From Ligula intestinalis (lineage: Eukaryota; Platyhelminthes; Cestoda; Diphyllobothriidea; Diphyllobothriidae): a stretch of 64,000 bases of DNA. The position numbers and the translations under genes were made by a program. Below, piece after piece: positions 22,330 to 33,370 of the stretch. The stretch spans positions 35,944,847-36,008,846 of the forward strand of contig JAYGXS010000001.1 in assembly GCA_036362985.1 (NCBI GenBank), in the 5' to 3' direction. The notes under the pieces are model-generated. The model searched no databases and was not told the origin of the DNA. It was given only the letters and a program-made list of their open reading frames with translations. Numbering within the stretch: position 1 is the stretch's first letter; the number at the start of each line of letters is the position of its first letter.

Positions 22330-22639
22330 TGTTGGGAATGCACCCATTCCCATGATTACTCATGTCACAGAAAGGTCGCGAGTCCGGCTTACGCCACAGT
22401 CATGAGAGCGCGCCGTGACTATCGATTTTCCCGCATATCTGATTGGCCCATTGACTCAGCTATGTCCCTCGCGTTCCCCCTTCAGTACATTCAGCTTTTA
22501 TGTGAGAATGACTTGATAATTAGCGCTTTGCCTGCGTACACACGCTCTCTCTCTGGCCGACTGGTCTTTCCACTGTCTCTCTTACGGGCTCTCGGGAACC
22601 GTTCGTGCTGATTAGAAGTGCCAGACGCGGCTCGTAACA
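22330..22639 (-). repeat. Solo LTR, family L1, copy 2, with perfect target duplication
   Basis: On the minus strand it runs TGTTACGAGCCGCG to GCATTCCCAACA, 310 bp with TG/CA ends. GAATC is duplicated at 22325-22329 and 22640-22644. Internal blocks (gcacgaacgg, gagcccgtaagag, gaccagtcggccagagag, tacgcaggcaaagc) match the copy at 28634-28931. The host site is a SINE A, so the LTR element inserted after the SINE. Only one LTR is left, which implies LTR-LTR recombination. Confidence 0.9.
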
Positions 22640-22756
22640 GAATCCCACACTGTGAGATCGAAACTTAATCACTGTATAAGCCGTTAATTTCCATAGGTAC
22701 GCAGTAGCCTGGCAATAGCATTCTGTAAATACTGCTGCCCTTATCTGGTCTTCTTT

Positions 22757-22790
22757 GTGAAGATGGAGTTGAGCTGAAATCCGAAAGGTG
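22757..22790 (+). ncRNA. Hammerhead-like motif, degenerate (candidate)
   Basis: GTGAAGA (22757-22763) followed by a weak helix II, TGGAGTT with AAATCC, and GAAAG at 22783. It resembles the better candidate at 711-740. The first core base departs from CUGAnGA. Low confidence. Confidence 0.2.
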
Positions 22791-25700
22791 AGGTAAAAAC
22801 TTCTTGCCCCGACGATCGCGTCGTCTGCTTCTCAATTATTACCTAGGACTGGCGTGCTCGTTTGTATGCACCATGCTATCTGACATGATTGCCGTTGCAG
22901 AGGCTACGACTGAATTTTTACCAATATTGTGCATAAACAAAAATCACACCACTTTGGCACTGGGTTTTTTTAGGAGTAACTTTAAACATGCTCGCTCCAA
23001 AGCAGGAAACAAATTATGTCACAGCAACGTCTGCCTACTCTGCGACAGGCGTTTGTCAATGGCCACAAAACTGTTTATTTTTGAATGAACCATTGCTAAG
23101 TTGGTAAATTTAGAAATATTGTGCACATTGTATGCTAAAAAAGTATGCATTTATGTTTTAATGTTTTATGTTCATTTACATACGTGGATTGAATGACGAA
23201 TGATCTCTTAAAGCTGATTTGCTGCATCTAAGAATAAACATTTAAAAGTGGGTTCTTGCTAGTCCGAAGAAATGTTGGACTTGTACTGTTGAAATATTTT
23301 TAGGTGCATCCTCATTTATGCGTAACTCAATTATTTACTGCGGTATACGTATTCTTTGGCGTTGGATTTTTACCTCTACCGGTTTCCTGTGATCTGAATC
23401 TCTGAAACCCAAGTTTATGTTCTTTGATTGCAGCCGCACCTAGCAGTAAGCTTTAAAATTTAAAGGTCAATAAAAAACTTTGTCTGCCTTTTACGCTCAT
23501 AAGCACTGAACTGTTTGCCCCTTTTCTGTCTAAACAGAGGTGCCTTTTAATTATTTATACATTTAGGTGGCTTCTGAACCTAGCACTTCTCTTTAAATTG
23601 ACACTTATTCTGTTTGTAATGCATACAACGTGCTTTTAATTTCATCCTTATGTATAAGGCACTAACTTATAATTTAACCGTGACCCTTTTCTCCTAGGCT
23701 TATTTATGTTCTACCAGCGCAGCTTTAAAGTCCCCTTTACAACCGTTTTTGTACCCTAAAGGACAAACGTTTTACCCCCCTCCCTTATCCACCTAATATT
23801 AAACAGTGGGCGTACCTGATGTCACATTTTTCTCGTCATATGGGCTGCAGTCATTAAGCCTATTGTACTCAAAAAGGTCACTAGATGGTAAACTAACTAG
23901 ATTTGGCTTTGCGAACAATGTAACACATCCATCTGCTTTAACGCGTAATCTCATGAAGCGTGCAAGCATTAATTATCTGAGGGACAAGAAATGTTGCTCC
24001 CCCCCCCCACCCAAAATGAGCCATTCTTGTGTCTGCTATACAGTTCGTTGAAGTTGATGTTCGAATAACGCCAAATCTAGGGAAACACACGCCCATAACT
24101 TGGAAATAGAGTTTTTGTTAATTTTATGAACAACTTTGGAACTCATTTTTGGCGGGGGAGGAAGGTGGACTAAGTAAGTTTTAGCGATAAACTACACGTC
24201 CTTCTTGTGCAATAAACACATAGCCCTTTTAAAGTATATACCGAATGATTAAACAGGAACGAATATAATCTGGACAAGGGCAAAACAGTGTGATCTTCAT
24301 AACTCTCAACTCTTTGATCTTTAAACCTTCCGCCTCATCGTGTATTCCCGCTCTGTCAAATCTGAGCCTTAGGACCTGAAGCAGTAATCCGTTTGCCAGA
24401 GGCTTTGGTGTAGAGTGCTTTTAGGGCGGAATATTTTATTGAATAGATAGTCATTTCAATCAGTTATTAAGTCGTTCGGGGTACTTATTCTGTCCATACC
24501 TCATTTAAGGTTCCACGAAACCGCGCCAAGTACGGCAGCCATTTTTTTCGGTAACCAGTTAGACTGGCTGTTGAATCCACGTGGGAGATAGCCGACGTGT
24601 CCCTCTGAGGCTGATGCCCTTACGTGTGAACCTTACTTCAGTCGTGGGAACAGAACCCGCTGCGGTCGACCGGCGCTTTATGTTGAAGTCTAATATCCAT
24701 CCAAATTAATCCTTAGTCGCTTTGATTCGGTCTCCTTCCTAAAAACCTAATGCACATGACAAAAGAAGTAGGATTGAGGCTAAATATATTTTGCTTTTTC
24801 CCTCTGATTGACGTCCAGATCACTTGTTCTTCGGTTAAGCGTTTTCTTCGTCATATTTGGTGGGTGAAGAGAGTTTATGCTGAGAAATCGTATTTATTGA
24901 AGCTCAATGCCCTTTTTTGATGAACATCGCACCGTGTCCGTTTGCATTCGCCTAGGTTTGACATTTTATGATACCTATAGATCGGCTGATCAAAAGATTC
25001 AATTGTGATTATATCTTTTAACATACTGTGGTATGATGTAGATCCTGAATTGTGAATGCATAGCAATTCGCGGACTTGTTCAGGCAGAATTAACTTTTTT
25101 TTTCAGGGCGCGAATATGGGTACTTCCTGCTTTATCGTGCAACACACCTTTCTGATGCGTCTAAAAAGCCTGTTGTGCAAATATAATTTTCAACGTGTAT
25201 ATATTTTTAAACATAGCGTTTTTCTCCTAACCCCCTCCTCTCCTCTCCCCATTAGCATAATTCCTATTTCACAGGCGGCCTTGGGGGGGGGGGGAGGATA
25301 AGTGTCCGTGTCCGGTCGTGTGTTCAGTCATCTGGAAACAGAGTATTGGCGTCAGCTATGAAAGATGGCGTGAGCAAGAGAAGTTATACGGTCGCATTAT
25401 ACGGTACAGGCGGGGAGTTATGTTAAATGCGCAAATTTGCGAAAGATTGATAATCACTCGCAAACCGGCATTAATTAGGCTTCTAATACTGATTATCATG
25501 CAGTCTTATCGCAAGTCACGTCAGGGTGCCGTCATTTTAATAAGCTTCCTTCTCACCGCTTCTGAATGGTCGAAAATATGCCTTTAATGTGCATTTGAGT
25601 CATTGATTTTCAAGGTTTCCACAGTGCATGCTATGTACATGGTGCTTAGGGAAAAGTACGTTTTTCCATCCGGTGTAAGAAAGTGGTCATGTTGTCCTCA

Positions 25701-27332
25701 TAAACAACAAAATTAATCATAGAGGCCGCAAAAATCCGGTCGACTTATCATGAAAAAAAGTTCGGTAGCCTGACTAAATGTTTTCGTTAAATTCCACCAA
25801 GTGGAGGACGGATTTCCATTTTCGTTAAGTTCCGTCTACATAGGGTCCATTTTATCTCGATTAGCATTCGTGCTCTGCGCAAAAGAAGTTGATGTTGATT
25901 GAATTGGATTCGATTTAGCATGCTGAAACAAACATAACCTTATTCAACTTAATGTGTTTTGATCACTTCCGCCACAATTACATTTTAATTTACGCTCACT
26001 AGCCAAGAATTAAATTTTTGACCACAAAGTAATTTAAGCAGTTGGGTGGGAGGAAAGATATCTAGAGGGGCCCTAAAATCAATTTTACCTCATTTACTTT
26101 TGCATAAGACACGGATCACGCCGTATACAATATAGGCAGAATTTAAAAATACTGATATGATGTATTATAAAGGGACATTTAACAGTCGTAAAAATCTCAT
26201 GATTAGAAATTTTTGTAAAACTGGAATATACCCTCCTTTAAGTGTGAAATTTGAAGAAGGCGTATTGTGCTACCAAACGAATACAAGAATGAATATTTTC
26301 GTGCGTGTAATTTACAAAATATATCTGAATTTCTGAATGAAAATGAAAATGAAAATCAGTAAGTTAAATGCATGCTATTTAAGTAGCCATTTTTTACGGA
26401 ATGTGTTTTTTTAAACGACCAGAAAAAGGAGCTTGTTAAGAAGCCGGCCTTTCGACGTGATTATTTTTTTCTAGACTATGAGTGGGCAATTTTCCGGTGC
26501 CAGACCAGACTTTCAATCCCCGTACGCTTCTCCACTGTATTTGGCCCGATGGCGTGGGGCAGAGGGCTTTTTTTCGGGTTAAATGCCCGTGTTTTCAGGC
26601 CCAGTTTGGCAAAAATCACCTAATCAGACGACTTTAATTGTACTTTTTTTCTGTACTGAAAGTAGTTTCCACTAGCAGAAGACAGCATTTTTTCCCTAAA
26701 CGCCTTAACACTGTCTGTTAGAGGGTTGATTTGCATAGTGCCTGGTTCCTCAAAAAAAAGTTTCACCTTGCTGGCAAACTTAAGTAGTAAACCGATAAAT
26801 TAAAGTTGAGTAAGGTCTTCCTTGCAAAACTTTGTACCAAATCCTAGGTTGCCTCGCATAAATTTTATGAAATCAAGCATTCTATCTTCTTACTTTCTCC
26901 GTTAAATCATATTTAAGGCGCGTTAAACCCAATAAAGAACCCTACATGAATAAGTGAAAACGTTCGCGTTCCAGGTCTTTGCGTAAATGAGGAATAAGGG
27001 TTGTTATGCACCGGGTAAATTTGTTTATTCTGAGATTTCGGGCTCTTGCGGGAGTCAGAGGTAAAAGAGTTCACGAAAAACAAGCAACAGTTATAGGGGG
27101 CAGGAACCAATTAACCGTTATACGTGGGGGAGGGGTCTCATTAGTTGTCAGTGTGGAACCTGCGAATATGCCTGAGAGCAATGTCTACCGGCACCAGATC
27201 GATAGATCGATTGAGTGAATCATCATCCGAGGCCTAGGCTTTGATTAATTCTCGGTCTGTGTTACTGCCAGCGTGGGCGTGGGTGCGCTAAACCCAATAA
27301 ATACGCCAACAGTCCGGTTGACTACTACTCAT

Positions 27333-27385
27333 ATTCATTTTTATATCGCTACTACTACTTCTACTAATACTACTACTATCACTCC
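27333..27385 (+). repeat. ACT-type triplet repeat
   Basis: Imperfect actact/tactac run, ordinary microsatellite. Confidence 0.85.
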
Positions 27386-27509
27386 TTAAAGTACGATAGC
27401 TTGACCGTCGTCTTCGACGAGGTCTGCTGTGTGCTCCGCAGTAGGATGGTGCAGGGACAGTGACTTGCATTGGGTTATCAGTATCAGTATATTGAGGGAT
27501 GTGTAGGAA

Positions 27510-28010
27510 AAATTCATTTGAGTGCCCTATTTGTACATATGTGCAGTGGTAGCAGAAAATTTGTTTCTCAGACTGTTGGCGAGGCCAGTTGTCCTGTGTC
27601 ATAGGATGAAAATAGGAGCAAACAGTGAAAAAACTCCTCAGGGATTTTTAGGAGAAAAGCTGTCGCTCTTTTGGGGGGAATGCGTGAGATTTAGGAGAAA
27701 AAAAGGGGTTCCAACGGAGGGCATTGCAAAGGTTCCCAGGATCATCACCGTGTGGAAGCCGCGTCCTGATTCTTCCTTGCTGATTGCAGAGTCCGCCAAC
27801 GGAACTGGAACAACAGAGGCATCCGTTCAGAAGACGAAGATGCGGCATCCGTCCAGATCGTCGACAGTCCGCTTTGAGTCGAACCAAGGGTGAATTTTTA
27901 GGCCGTGAGGTCTTGCTGATAAGATCGCTAGCGGGGTAATCACGGTACGCAGATAGCCAGGTAGGGTAGACCGCGGAGACCTTCGCATGAGGCTATGCGT
28001 GGGAGGCCGT
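27510..28010 (+). repeat. Dispersed repeat R1, copy 2
   Basis: Same-orientation partner of 1055-1480, with shared blocks ccctatttgtacat, gggatttttaggagaaaa and acggtacgcagatagccag. This copy is longer, with extra sequence around 27720-27860. Open frames across it on both strands have no recognised domain. Confidence 0.6.
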
Positions 28011-28074
28011 TATAAATAGCAAACTTGAATGGATATAAAAACTAATACTACTAAACAATTGAAAGTAGTAGTAT

Positions 28075-28320
28075 TATTAGTGTACGTTGTCAGTTCCGAT
28101 CCATCGTGCACTGCTATATCGATCCAGTTTTGGCTTAAAACCCTCTAGTGATTCCGACATAACGACGTCCTGTGGAAGCGCATTCCACGCTCCGACCACC
28201 CGTTTTTAAAAGAAGTGTTTTCCGGCGTCCAGCCTGGCCCCTATAGTGGGGATAGACTTAAGATGCATCTACCCCATTCTCTGTTTCATTCTCCTACGTG
28301 GGTTTGGTGTCAAGGCAGAA
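28075..28320 (-). pseudogene. CR1-like non-LTR element C-terminal tail
   Basis: The minus strand reads DAGKHFF, a stop, then KRVVGAWNALPQDVVMSESL and EGFKPKLDRY. This is the conserved extreme C-terminus of CR1/L2-type reverse transcriptases (the W-N-x-LP-x-x-VV and FK-x-x-LD pattern). An imperfect AGT/ACT triplet array follows the end (28040-28080), as microsatellite-like 3' ends do in this group. Only the last ~80 codons are preserved. Confidence 0.75.
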
Positions 28321-28394
28321 TTAAAAAGGCCAGAGATGGGAAAAGGCGCAGGCGGCTGGCGCGGCCAGTGTCACCCCTAAGCGTGCCGCCATAA

Positions 28395-28590
28395 CAGGCT
28401 TGGCTTCCAGCTGAGTGGGAATGCCAAATAGCCACACTAAGAAGGAGCCATTGCAGCCTGACTTTCAGTCCATCAGTCGGTCAATCCGTACAAACACACA
28501 CTGGACTGAATGTGCATACCGAGTTATCCCGCCAGTTGGCAATCTTCCGAGTCACGACTTTTCTAGCACACCTTGGTTATAGTGAGGAAA
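28395..28590 (+). repeat. Dispersed repeat R2, copy 1
   Basis: Shares agccattgcagcctga, cgagttatcccgccagttggcaat-type and neighbouring blocks with 51090-51260 (same orientation) and with the reverse complement of 62050-62215. Family unknown. Confidence 0.7.
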
Positions 28591-28633
28591 GTGCGCTCAG
28601 TCCTCGACCTCTCTCCCCCATTGCGTCGCCAAT

Positions 28634-28931
28634 TGTTACGACCCGCGCCTGGTGCTAGGAATTAACACGAACGGTCCGAAGAGCCCGTAAGAGCGAGACA
28701 GCGAGAAGACCAGTCGGCCAGAGAGGGCGTTTACGCAGGCAAAGCACGTTACAGTACGTCAGTGCAAGTCAAGTCAGACACAAAGTGCATTTAAATTAAA
28801 GTGATCGCGAGAGACATAGTCTGACGATGAACCAATCAGGATTGAGCAGACAATACTGGGTCACTGGCGAGCGACTCTCGCGACGCCGTTGAGTGCGTTG
28901 ACTCATTATAGGAATAGCCGCATTCCCAACA
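28634..28931 (+). repeat. Solo LTR, family L1, copy 3
   Basis: TGTTACGACCCGCG to CATTCCCAACA, 298 bp. Flanking pentamers are ccaat and cccat (four of five). It matches copy 2 strongly over its first half. No internal region. Confidence 0.8.
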
Positions 28932-30725
28932 CCCATCCTCTGAAGATGTGTTCGAGCTGGAATCCTAAACACCGGGCGAATGAAGATCTTGTGTCAGCGA
29001 TCGCGTCCACTTCTGCTCAACATGGCCCATATCCAGAATTCTGTTTCATCACAGTCATCATCGCCTGTCCCTTTCTGGTGCTGAGAAAGCCTCTGAAGTA
29101 ATTTCTCGTCCAGAACGAATCACTTAGGGATTGTGTTTCTTTCATTGTTGTATTTTATGAGTGCCGGATTACGTCTCTGTTCATTCGCGCTGGGTCTCAT
29201 GCGGAATTTTTTTCCGTAGCAGTGCGTCTATTCGGTTTTCAAGACTGTTACTTATGCAGTTGTTTTCAGTCTGTGATTTGGCTCTCCTGGCGAGAAAACG
29301 AGGACTAGAAGTACCGCTCTGTGCATTTCCTTGTAGGTGTGATGTCAGGGTTAAGTTGTGTGAGTTCCACCACCGTAATCGGTGATGTCCACCATTTGCC
29401 CGAGAGCGGGGACGGTGACTTTGGCCAGGTATAATGAAAGTAGACGAGGCGCACTCTACCCACTCTTAACCCTCATGCGCTTTAACCGGTGACAAGACAA
29501 AATCGAGATGACCGTGCAGGGAATCAGGCGTAAGCGGCTGTCTCCAGATGCAGCCAGAAACATCTTCTAACTTAGCCTTTAGTGACAGTAGACTTTGCGC
29601 GGGTACTACTGCACTGTTTACCCTCACTCACCTATGGTAGGTATCTAGCCTAACTCTAAGAAGCAAGGGCTCGCACCGAAACTACCACCACTGCTTCTTC
29701 TAATGCGAGTTACTAGGGTGTAGCTTAGTGATAGTATTGCTAGTACTGCTTCTGGCTGTATTATTAGTCAGAAAGTGACGCTGATTATAGTCAGCACTGG
29801 GCTCAAATCCCCACAATTTCAACAAGTGGTGTAGTAGTACTGGTGCTAGCTCTGACGCTTCCATTTGTATGAGGTCAAACCATAATCCTTCTAGATAGGT
29901 GTGCTACAATTACGGTAATAGAAGACAACAGTGTTGCTGAGACTGCAATAGGCTAAAGAGCTATAACTAGGCTTTGAGGACTAGTCCACACTATCAAACC
30001 CAAACAAATCTAGACTAAGAGACTCGACTGCATAAATTAAGAGGTGCATTGGTGTCTAAACTGAGTAATGAAGCTACAGCCGGTTAGGTTCTAAGGTAAG
30101 CTAGATTTAAATTATGTGTAACTAATGAAGCAATTTTACCGCTGTGGTTAGGAGAACTAGGCTATAATCAAAGAGTTAAAATAAATAAGCTTACACGCGT
30201 CCTAAACTTACAGTAGCTAGCTTTGGATAATCGTAGCTAAGCAAGAGTGCGGTGTTCGATTCAGGGAGTTTAGTAGGTCTGTCGGCAATGGAACGAAGTA
30301 ACTTTATTTCCACTATTGCGGAAGGAGAAGGCCAGGACAGAAGGGGTGGAAAAATAAAGCAGGTCGGCGGAGGGCCCAACGCATCAATTTCCGCATATTT
30401 ATCGCTTTCCCCCTCATCCTTACCCTCCGCCTCAGTCTGGGGAGCCAGATTCTTCGTGGCTTATCCCGGTAGGGGTATACGGGGCGTAGAAGGAACCAAG
30501 GCCAAACAGAGCTGTGGGCGCATAAGTATCTGTATTTCTTTGTGTTGAGAGTCGAAACATGAGTCTTTATCGCATTGACACCAACCAGTGGGACTTTCCG
30601 TTGAGGTTTGACGCCCCCTAACAGCCATTTCAACGTTAATTCTGAGGCCAAACTTGAGAATTTGCCAAAAAGCCTACATTCCTATAATATTTTACCTTGT
30701 TTTCGACACTCGCAGTGCGTAACGT

Positions 30726-31219
30726 ATCTCGTAAAATTGCTGCTGAAATTCTGAAATATGATGTCGGTAGGACAGGATTAATTAGACAAGGTTGCAAGAT
30801 TTATCACCATGGAGCGTAGTCAAAAAAGATTTCTCTGTCATGACTTGGTACTAGTTTTAAATACGCGTTTTTCCGGCCGGTTGCGTAGGTTACGCCTCTG
30901 ATAAATGACTGTGCAATAAGTATGCTTTTTTCCTTCGGCTTTCAATGTCATCGTAAATCCTAACATATTTTATAGGAAATTACTTGTTGTTAAGGCTTTT
31001 GTCTTTGAGGGAAGATTAACAAGATCAGAGGGTTTTAAAGGTTCAGTAAGATTAATTTATAGTTGTCACCATAGTATCATATGACCCACAAATTCTTTTT
31101 TACGGAAGCGGTAATAAAGTGAAACTGGGTAACATCTCGTAAAATTGCTGCTGAAATTCTGAAATATGATGTCGGTAGGACAGGATTAATTAGACAAGGT
31201 TGCAGGATTTATCATCATG
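30726..31219 (+). repeat. 86-bp direct duplication upstream of exon 5
   Basis: 30726-30811 and 31134-31219 are nearly identical, both running atctcgtaaaattgctgctg through ggtaggacaggattaatt to ttatca. The copies are offset by 408 bp and only a few bases differ. The second copy ends 35 bp before the exon 5 start. No element boundaries are evident, so a local segmental duplication fits best. Confidence 0.85.
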
Positions 31220-31254
31220 CATACTGGTTTTGCTACTTTCTATTTCTGTGTCAG

Positions 31255-31457
31255 GTATTGCCTGGAGTACTGCTCGAACGACGACAAGAAAGTGAGATCA
31301 GCCGAATTCGACTATGTTGTACTGGCTTGTCCACTGCATCAGGAGTCAAACATCTCCGCCCCAGGGGGTCTTCTTCCACCGCGGCCGGAGTACCGCATAA
31401 TGCACAAGTGTATTCATTCAGGTCACCTGGATTACCCAAAGCTGGGCCTAGCGGCAG
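31255..31457 (+). CDS. PCYOX1: Prenylcysteine oxidase 1-like, exon 5
   Basis: Residues about 272-339. The acceptor is tctgtgtcag at 31254; the first base completes an Arg codon. The donor is GTACGC at 31458, and the exon ends in phase 1. It encodes EFDYVVLACPLHQESNIS, matching the diagnostic FYDIVLVATPL-x-x-x-x-SNI stretch of prenylcysteine oxidases, followed by proline-rich LLPPRPEYR. The Asn of NIS is a potential N-glycosylation site, fitting a secretory-pathway protein. This exon gave the clearest family assignment. Confidence 0.92.
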
Positions 31458-31662
31458 GTACGCCAGTTTAGTTCTTTTCCTGAGAAATGCAGACTGAATG
31501 TTGACTCCATTTTGTGTCTCGTCTTTCAGACAACAGTCCGAGCCGGCCTACTAACTGTTGTTAAAGTCAGAAGCTGTCTGTAACAAAGTCGACCATCGCG
31601 TACCACGCACGACATACTGCCTAACAAAACACGAGGTACCAAGGGACATGCTTGTCGCTTAC

Positions 31663-31716
31663 AGGGGGGGGGGGGCTTATCCCCGGCCGGGGGTTTGCCT
31701 GGGGGGGGGGGGGGGC
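31663..31716 (+). repeat. Two poly-G tracts
   Basis: Runs of roughly 12 and 16 G, separated by a short C/G-rich spacer, immediately before the 5' truncation point of RTE family 1 copy a. Exact length in the genome may differ because such runs are prone to sequencing error. They could form G-quadruplex in single-stranded DNA. Confidence 0.8.
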
Positions 31717-31744
31717 TCGTGTGTGGTGTTTATGTGCAGTTTGG

Positions 31745-32600
31745 TGTCCCGGACGCCGATTGACTGACTTCGACTACGCCGATAATATCGCCTTACTAGC
31801 GTCAAGCTTTGGCGATCTCCAGTCTATGGTGTCACGGGTGAACGATGGCGCAAAAACGGTCGGCTTGTCCATAAACGCTGGGAAGACTAAAGTGTTTTCA
31901 TGCTGTATTCCTACCGAAGAGAAGACACCTCTCGAGATTAGTGGCTGTCAACTTGAAGAAGTCGACAGTTTCAAATACCTCGGAGCGAGATTGCTGCCGA
32001 ATGGACATAGTAAGGATGACATTGTCTCCCAAATTGGCGCAGCACGACGAGTGTTCTCCACCCTTCGGAAGTGCTTGTGGACCCGACGTGATATTTCTAT
32101 CTCAACAAACATCCGCGTGTACCGTGCATCTGTGCAGTCCGTTCTCCAATACGGATGCGAATGTTGGGCTATGCGCGTGTAAGATTAACAGGAACTATAA
32201 GTCTTCGACCACTACTGTCTGCGGAGCATCCTTCGAGTGTAATACACCGACTTCGTCTCCAATGAGACAGTCCGAACTCGTTGTGACAAAATCACAAGGA
32301 TATCCCAGGCCATCCAGGAAAGACGTCTGAGGTGGTTTGGACACGTTCTTCGTCGCCAATCTCAAGAGCTCATTGCTACTGCCCTCGACTTCAAACCGTA
32401 GCCTAATTGGAAACGTTGAAGAGGCGGTCAACTCAAAACCTGGCTCGACTCAGTCCGTCGAAACATGGAAGTGGTTCTTGGACCTTCGGTGTCCGGCGCT
32501 GGCCACGGATCGTCGCCCTTGGAGAAGCACCATACGGGACATAATTGAGGCCGGCTAGATTAGTCATGATCGCAGCCGTAGCAAGTACGAGTAGAACTAT
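31745..32600 (+). pseudogene. RTE-type reverse transcriptase, family 1 copy a (5' truncated)
   Basis: Starts inside the RT at PGRRLTDFDYADNIALL (motif C, with YADD changed to YADN). LSINAGKTKVFSCCIP, EVDSFKYLGARLLPNG and SVLQYGCECWAMRV follow, then a stop at 32180. Beyond it, RLRWF-type and the C-terminal GQLKTWLDSVRRNMEVV and TGHN segments continue in shifted frames to about 32560. The RTE tail is characteristic: FGHVL, then QLKTW and the final I-R-D-I-type end. The 3' end near 32600 shares a gcgatcatgac-type sequence with copy b. Truncation at the 5' side is typical of target-primed insertion. Confidence 0.85.
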
Positions 32601-33120
32601 CCTGATGTGGTTTGACTGACAGAATGTTTTCGCAGGTTTTCGTTGCAGCACATATAGCCAAGTAGGTCCCTGCGTTGACTAAGTGTGCCTGTGTGCAGTG
32701 TGGACAGCGGCGATGGGTGCTATCAGCCTATGTTGGGGCTCCTAGCACTGGTTTTTTAGCCTCTGTGCTGTGAATTTGCAAGTTACCCAGCAGGCTGATG
32801 TGGAGGTGTGATTGCAATGAAAACAGATTGGGAAGCGAGTTCACCTTGCTCGTGGTTGAATCGGTGGTTGTGGTGAGGATGATGATTGACGGGACGTCGC
32901 GAGCGTTATATGAACGGGAGCGATAGTAATCATCGTCGCGGGAATTGTGGCAGGGATGCTGAAATTGGCGGAAGTGGTTGACGACTTGGATGCCACGGTG
33001 GCTGGTGCAGGGATGACGATGGGGATGGAGAGTTTGTGGAAGCAGCGTGTGTCGTCAGTTTATGGTTGAATTTTGTTCGAAGATGTCTCATGAGGCTGAT
33101 TCGTATGCGAAAAGGTTTTT
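32600..33120 (-). pseudogene. RTE family 2 C-terminal zinc-finger tail
   Basis: Minus-strand text begins with KPFRIRISLMRHLRTKFNH, a C2H2-like finger remnant with an R-x-G/S-L-x-x-HLR core. A Ser/Pro/Thr-rich linker follows, then LQSHLHISLLGNLQIH and HRRCPHC, further degenerate fingers. RTE elements of this type carry such fingers behind the RT. The region ends near the 3' end of RTE family 1 copy a. Confidence 0.6.
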
Positions 33121-33370
33121 TCAATTAACCCAATTGGGAAAAAGCATGCGGCCTCGGTGGGAGTTGAACCCACACAGCAGGGAAGGCTTTTTTCAGCCAA
33201 CGCTGGACCATTGAGCTACGAGGCTTACCGTGAGCCATGGATTTAATTACACTTGGGTCGATTTTACCGCCCAATTGACTGCTCGTATGGAATCGAATGT
33301 CCAACCAAGATTTTACTAAGCAATCATCTAGAATCCATCAGAATGACTACTAGGCTCACTTAATTGTTTC
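33121..33370 (-). repeat. SINE A copy 3, inside RTE family 2
   Basis: A near-complete tRNA-like head on the minus strand. The T arm, GTGGG and CCCAC around ttcaact, pairs fully, and the acceptor stem pairs 6 of 7. The A-box region (gctcaatggtccagc) is diverged. The body continues to ctcacttaattg. It separates two parts of one RTE protein, so it inserted later than the RTE copy. Confidence 0.85.

Larger units (their letters stand above)
19241..31254 (+). other. PCYOX1-like intron 4
   Basis: About 12.0 kb, GTGAGT to TGTGTCAG. Contents: solo LTR (19476-19789), SINE B (19915-20100), inverted hairpin repeat (20105-20315), SINE A split by a solo LTR (22216-22690), repeat R1 (27510-28010), CR1-like tail (28075-28320), repeat R2 (28395-28590), a third solo LTR (28634-28931) and a ~86-bp direct duplication just before exon 5. 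The stretches 20320-22210, 22800-27230 and 28940-30720 hold no recognised feature. Confidence 0.75.

Noticed and set aside
33121..33370. Possible functional tRNA gene
   Set aside because: The T arm and most of the acceptor stem pair, but the A-box region is diverged, a common SINE body follows, and the same sequence recurs many times.
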